DNA from: an uncultured Lentisphaeria bacterium
Lineage (GTDB): Bacteria > Verrucomicrobiota > Lentisphaeria > Oligosphaerales > Oligosphaeraceae
Reading direction: 5' to 3'
Assembly (NCBI GenBank): GCA_934661755.1
Contig: CAKUJM010000057.1
Location: 1 to 14,895, forward strand
Length of the DNA stretch: 14,895 bases
The position numbers were made by a program, and so were the translations under genes. The notes under the pieces were generated by a model. The model was given only the letters and a program-made list of their open reading frames with translations, was not told the DNA's origin and did no database searches. Of the stretch, positions 13,141 through 14,895 are shown piece after piece (within the stretch, counting starts at the first letter, position 1; each line of letters starts with the position of its first letter).

Positions 13141-14478
13141 ATGCTGATTCAACTGAACAATCCCGAACAATGCGCTTTTCCGGAAACCGAGGTCGCAGCG
13201 GCGGCGTTCCCGCAGCCGTTTGCCGGGACACTGGAGTACAATGCCCCGGTGCGCGGACCGTGGAATATCGTGCATACCGGCATGCTGTTGCCGCAGTCGC
13301 ACCAGATCTATGTCTGTGCGGCCGGCTGCCTGCGTGGCGTGGTGATGACGGCTGCGGAAATGCAGGCAATGGACCGGATGTCCTGGGTTGCAGTGGACGA
13401 GGCGGATATGTTCAACGGACAGCTGGAAGAGAATATCATCTCCGGCGCCAGCGAAATCATCGCCCGGCTTCCGAAACGGCCGCGGGCGATCCTGCTTTTC
13501 ATCAGCTGCATCCACCAGTTTGCCGGCTGTGACATGGCGAGGGTGATCGCGGAACTGGGGGCACGACATTCCGGGATCGACTTTGTGGACTGCTACATGA
13601 CGCCGACCATGCGCAAAAGCGGCCTCACGCCGGATCAGCTGGTTCGCCGCCAGATCTACGCGCTGCTGCCGAAGGTGCCGCCGCGCCCGCAGACGGCGGC
13701 GATCATCGGCAATGACCGCCCGACAATGCCGTCAAGCGAGCTGATCGCCTTGTTTGGCGGCGCGGGGTGGACGGTGCGGGACCTGACACAATGCGCCAGC
13801 TACGATGATTTTCTTGACACCGCCGACTCCTCGCTGTACATCACCACTTCCCTGCCGGCGAAGGCGGCGGCGGAGTCGTTGGCGGCGCGTACCGGACGCA
13901 TGCATTTACATCTGCCGCTTTGCTATGGCGACGCCGAAATTCGCCGCTATCTGCGCGAATTGTCATTGAATTTGCAAATGACGGAGCCGGATTGGGACGA
14001 GGCGGCGCAAAAGGCGGAGTCGGCATTGGCGCAATTGCGTAGCGAATTGAGTGGCTGGAAGGTGGCAATCGACTACACCGCAACTCCCCGTCCGCTAGGG
14101 TTGGCACGGCGGCTGCTCGAATGCGGCATCGATGTGAGCTGCGTCTACGCCGATGTCTTCAGCCCGGAAGAGCAGGGCGATTTTGAAGCGATCAGGGGGC
14201 ATTTCCCCAAATTGCGGCTGCGTCCGACCGTCCATCCATCGATGCTTCATGCGCCGCCGCAGTCCCCAAGCCTTAATTGTCTGGCCATTGGCCAAAAGGC
14301 CGCATGGTTCGAAAACACACCGTACTTCGTGAACATTGTCGCCGGCGGCGGACAATGGGGATTCGATGGCATTTGCCGGCTGTCCGCGATGATGGGCGAG
14401 GCCGCTGGCCACCCCAAGGACACTGCGACCTTGATCCAGCATAAGGGGCTGGGATGCCGTAGCTGTATTTGGGGGTGA
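13141..14478 (+). CDS. NifD-like nitrogenase component 1 type oxidoreductase
   Basis: The 445-aa protein belongs to the nitrogenase component-1 superfamily (NifD, BchN, CfbD and relatives), which bind Fe-S or larger metal clusters and reduce difficult substrates with electrons from a NifH-type partner. Support comes from HTGMLLPQSHQIYVCAAGCLRG (start 45, with C59 and C63), FISCIHQFAGCDMARV (120-135, where C123 matches the NifD Cys before the GDD motif, here GCD), a Rossmann-like second half (GWKVAIDYTATPRPLGLARRL...) and GGGQWGFDGICRLSAMM near the end, like the G-x-x-G-F segment of NifD. C11 may be the remaining cluster ligand. The chain ends in CRSCIWG, an unusual C-terminal C-x-x-C. No NifK partner is seen, so it may be homodimeric like CfbD. 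An in-frame GTG at 13120 is an alternative start. Confidence 0.82.
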   Translation: MLIQLNNPEQCAFPETEVAAAAFPQPFAGTLEYNAPVRGPWNIVHTGMLLPQSHQIYVCAAGCLRGVVMTAAEMQAMDRMSWVAVDEADMFNGQLEENIISGASEIIARLPKRPRAILLFISCIHQFAGCDMARVIAELGARHSGIDFVDCYMTPTMRKSGLTPDQLVRRQIYALLPKVPPRPQTAAIIGNDRPTMPSSELIALFGGAGWTVRDLTQCASYDDFLDTADSSLYITTSLPAKAAAESLAARTGRMHLHLPLCYGDAEIRRYLRELSLNLQMTEPDWDEAAQKAESALAQLRSELSGWKVAIDYTATPRPLGLARRLLECGIDVSCVYADVFSPEEQGDFEAIRGHFPKLRLRPTVHPSMLHAPPQSPSLNCLAIGQKAAWFENTPYFVNIVAGGGQWGFDGICRLSAMMGEAAGHPKDTATLIQHKGLGCRSCIWG

Positions 14479-14496
14479 ATGTGCCTTCCGTGGGAA

Positions 14497-14583
14497 GTTT
14501 GGGTGGTTTGGGTAGTTTGGGTGGTTTGGGTAGTTTGGGGTGGTTGGGTTGGTTGGGTTGGTTGGGTTGGTTGGGTTGGTTGG
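14497..14583. repeat. 9-bp tandem array, G-rich on the plus strand
   Basis: Five units of GTTTGGGT plus a variable base (alternating G and A, then a shift to GT at the fifth) pass into four units of GGTTGGGTT and a partial one. The regular GG/GGG runs on one strand could form G-quadruplexes. It begins 19 nt after the NifD-like stop codon. Confidence 0.9.
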
Positions 14584-14642
14584 CACGTCCCTCCATTAGC
14601 CTCGGCTTTTTGTAAAGTGTCTGCCAATCGCACACTTTTGGG

Positions 14643-14653
14643 GATTTTGCGTC
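14643..14653 (+). repeat. Partial copy of the dispersed motif
   Basis: GATTTTGCGTC is identical to 12967-12977 and in the same orientation. It places a related sequence downstream as well as upstream of the NifD-like gene. An 11-base match alone is modest evidence. Confidence 0.3.
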
Positions 14654-14730
14654 TCATAACTGGCAGTGCTAATTTTTGCCGATACCGTAATACGGGCGGG
14701 CGGCGGGGGGATTCCCACCAGCCAAGGCAT

Positions 14731-14748
14731 TGCGCGCATGCGCGCGCG
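14731..14748. repeat. Alternating purine-pyrimidine tract with a 14-bp palindrome
   Basis: The tract TGCGCGCATGCGCGCGCG alternates strictly and contains the palindrome GCGCGCATGCGCGC (14732-14745). Such DNA can adopt left-handed or cruciform structure under supercoiling. Confidence 0.6.
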
Positions 14749-14790
14749 GGAGAGGGGCGCAAACAGTCTGGATGACCACAACAAAGGGTA

Positions 14791-14895
14791 GCGGAGTTCA
14801 ACGGAGTTCAACGGAGTTCAACGGAGGATAACGGAGGATAACGGAGGATAACGGAGGATAACGGAGGATAACGGAGGATAACGGAGGATAACGGA
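14791..14895. repeat. 10-bp tandem array with a change of unit, cut by the window edge
   Basis: Three units of (A/G)CGGAGTTCA (14791-14820) are followed by seven exact units of ACGGAGGATA (14821-14890) and a partial one. Both units share ACGGAG, so one probably arose from the other by mutation and then expanded. The true length is unknown because the array continues past the end. Confidence 0.95.

Larger units (their letters stand above)
14479..14895. other. Gene-free, repeat-dense region at the right edge
   Basis: The final 417 nt contain no convincing gene. Open frames on the minus strand made of Pro-Asn and Pro-Thr repeats are by-products of the tandem array. Contents in order are a 9-bp array (14497-14583), a weak AGC-CTCG-GCT hairpin followed by five T (14598-14611) that might help terminate the NifD-like transcript, a shared GATTTTGCGTC (14643-14653), the odd palindrome CCGTAATACGG (14685-14695), an alternating GC tract (14731-14748) and a 10-bp array reaching the edge. 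Confidence 0.6.

Noticed and set aside
9841..14478. A conventional nitrogen-fixation cluster
   Set aside because: No nifK, nifE, nifN or nifB is present, the NifD-like protein departs from NifD at key motifs, and its neighbours are H-cluster maturases.
14095..14801. Minus-strand frames with Pro-Asn/Pro-Thr repeats
   Set aside because: The repeats are simply the translation of the 9-bp tandem array; the frames otherwise run antisense to the NifD-like gene.
14497..14895. CRISPR array
   Set aside because: Units of 9-10 bp are directly abutting with no spacers, and no cas genes are present. The Cas4-like cluster protein at 4046-4939 is far away and has a degenerate active site.

Overview
The window reads as chromosome of a GC-rich, anaerobic, Gram-negative bacterium. 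It carries [FeFe]-hydrogenase maturases (HydF, HydE), nitrogenase-like proteins, an outer-type lipoprotein foldase and MreC. Both tRNA genes encode their CCA end. Most genes lack a strong Shine-Dalgarno, and noncoding DNA is rich in short tandem and dispersed repeats. A member of the PVC group, perhaps Lentisphaerota, would fit this mix, but that placement is an inference without a phylogenetic marker.

Layout. Positions 1-592 hold no convincing gene, only palindromes and a small hairpin-rich insertion. On the minus strand, 2366 down to 593 is a compact, translationally coupled abortive-infection/toxin-antitoxin operon: AbiEi antitoxin, AbiEii nucleotidyltransferase toxin, and a third 87-aa protein of unknown role. 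Its promoter carries a perfect inverted repeat, probably the operator. A short sequence is found on both sides of this module. Next come tRNA-Phe(GAA) and tRNA-Arg(ACG), both on the minus strand, with a promoter and a clear terminator. A minus-strand group follows, transcribed in the order rph (RNase PH), a degenerate PD-(D/E)XK nuclease-like Fe-S protein, then an AraC-family regulator.

From about 6080 everything is on the plus strand: an exported protein of unknown function, a parvulin-type peptidyl-prolyl isomerase lipoprotein, tadA, mreC, hydF, hydE and a NifH-like ATPase. From the isomerase to the NifH-like gene the spacing is 19 nt or less or the genes overlap, so they can form one transcript. 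After a 271-nt gap full of inverted repeats lies a NifD-like (nitrogenase component 1) gene. The last 417 nt are gene-free and contain 9-bp and 10-bp tandem arrays that run to the window edge.

The most interesting content is the hydF-hydE-nifH-like-nifD-like block. HydE and HydF normally help build the 2Fe subcluster of [FeFe]-hydrogenase, while NifH/NifD-like pairs are ATP-driven reductases or cofactor-handling enzymes. Here hydE and the NifH-like gene overlap by four bases, no hydA or hydG is present in the window, and only one component-1 subunit is seen. This suggests an unrecognised nitrogenase-like enzyme that either uses a HydE/HydF-made cofactor or takes part in making one.
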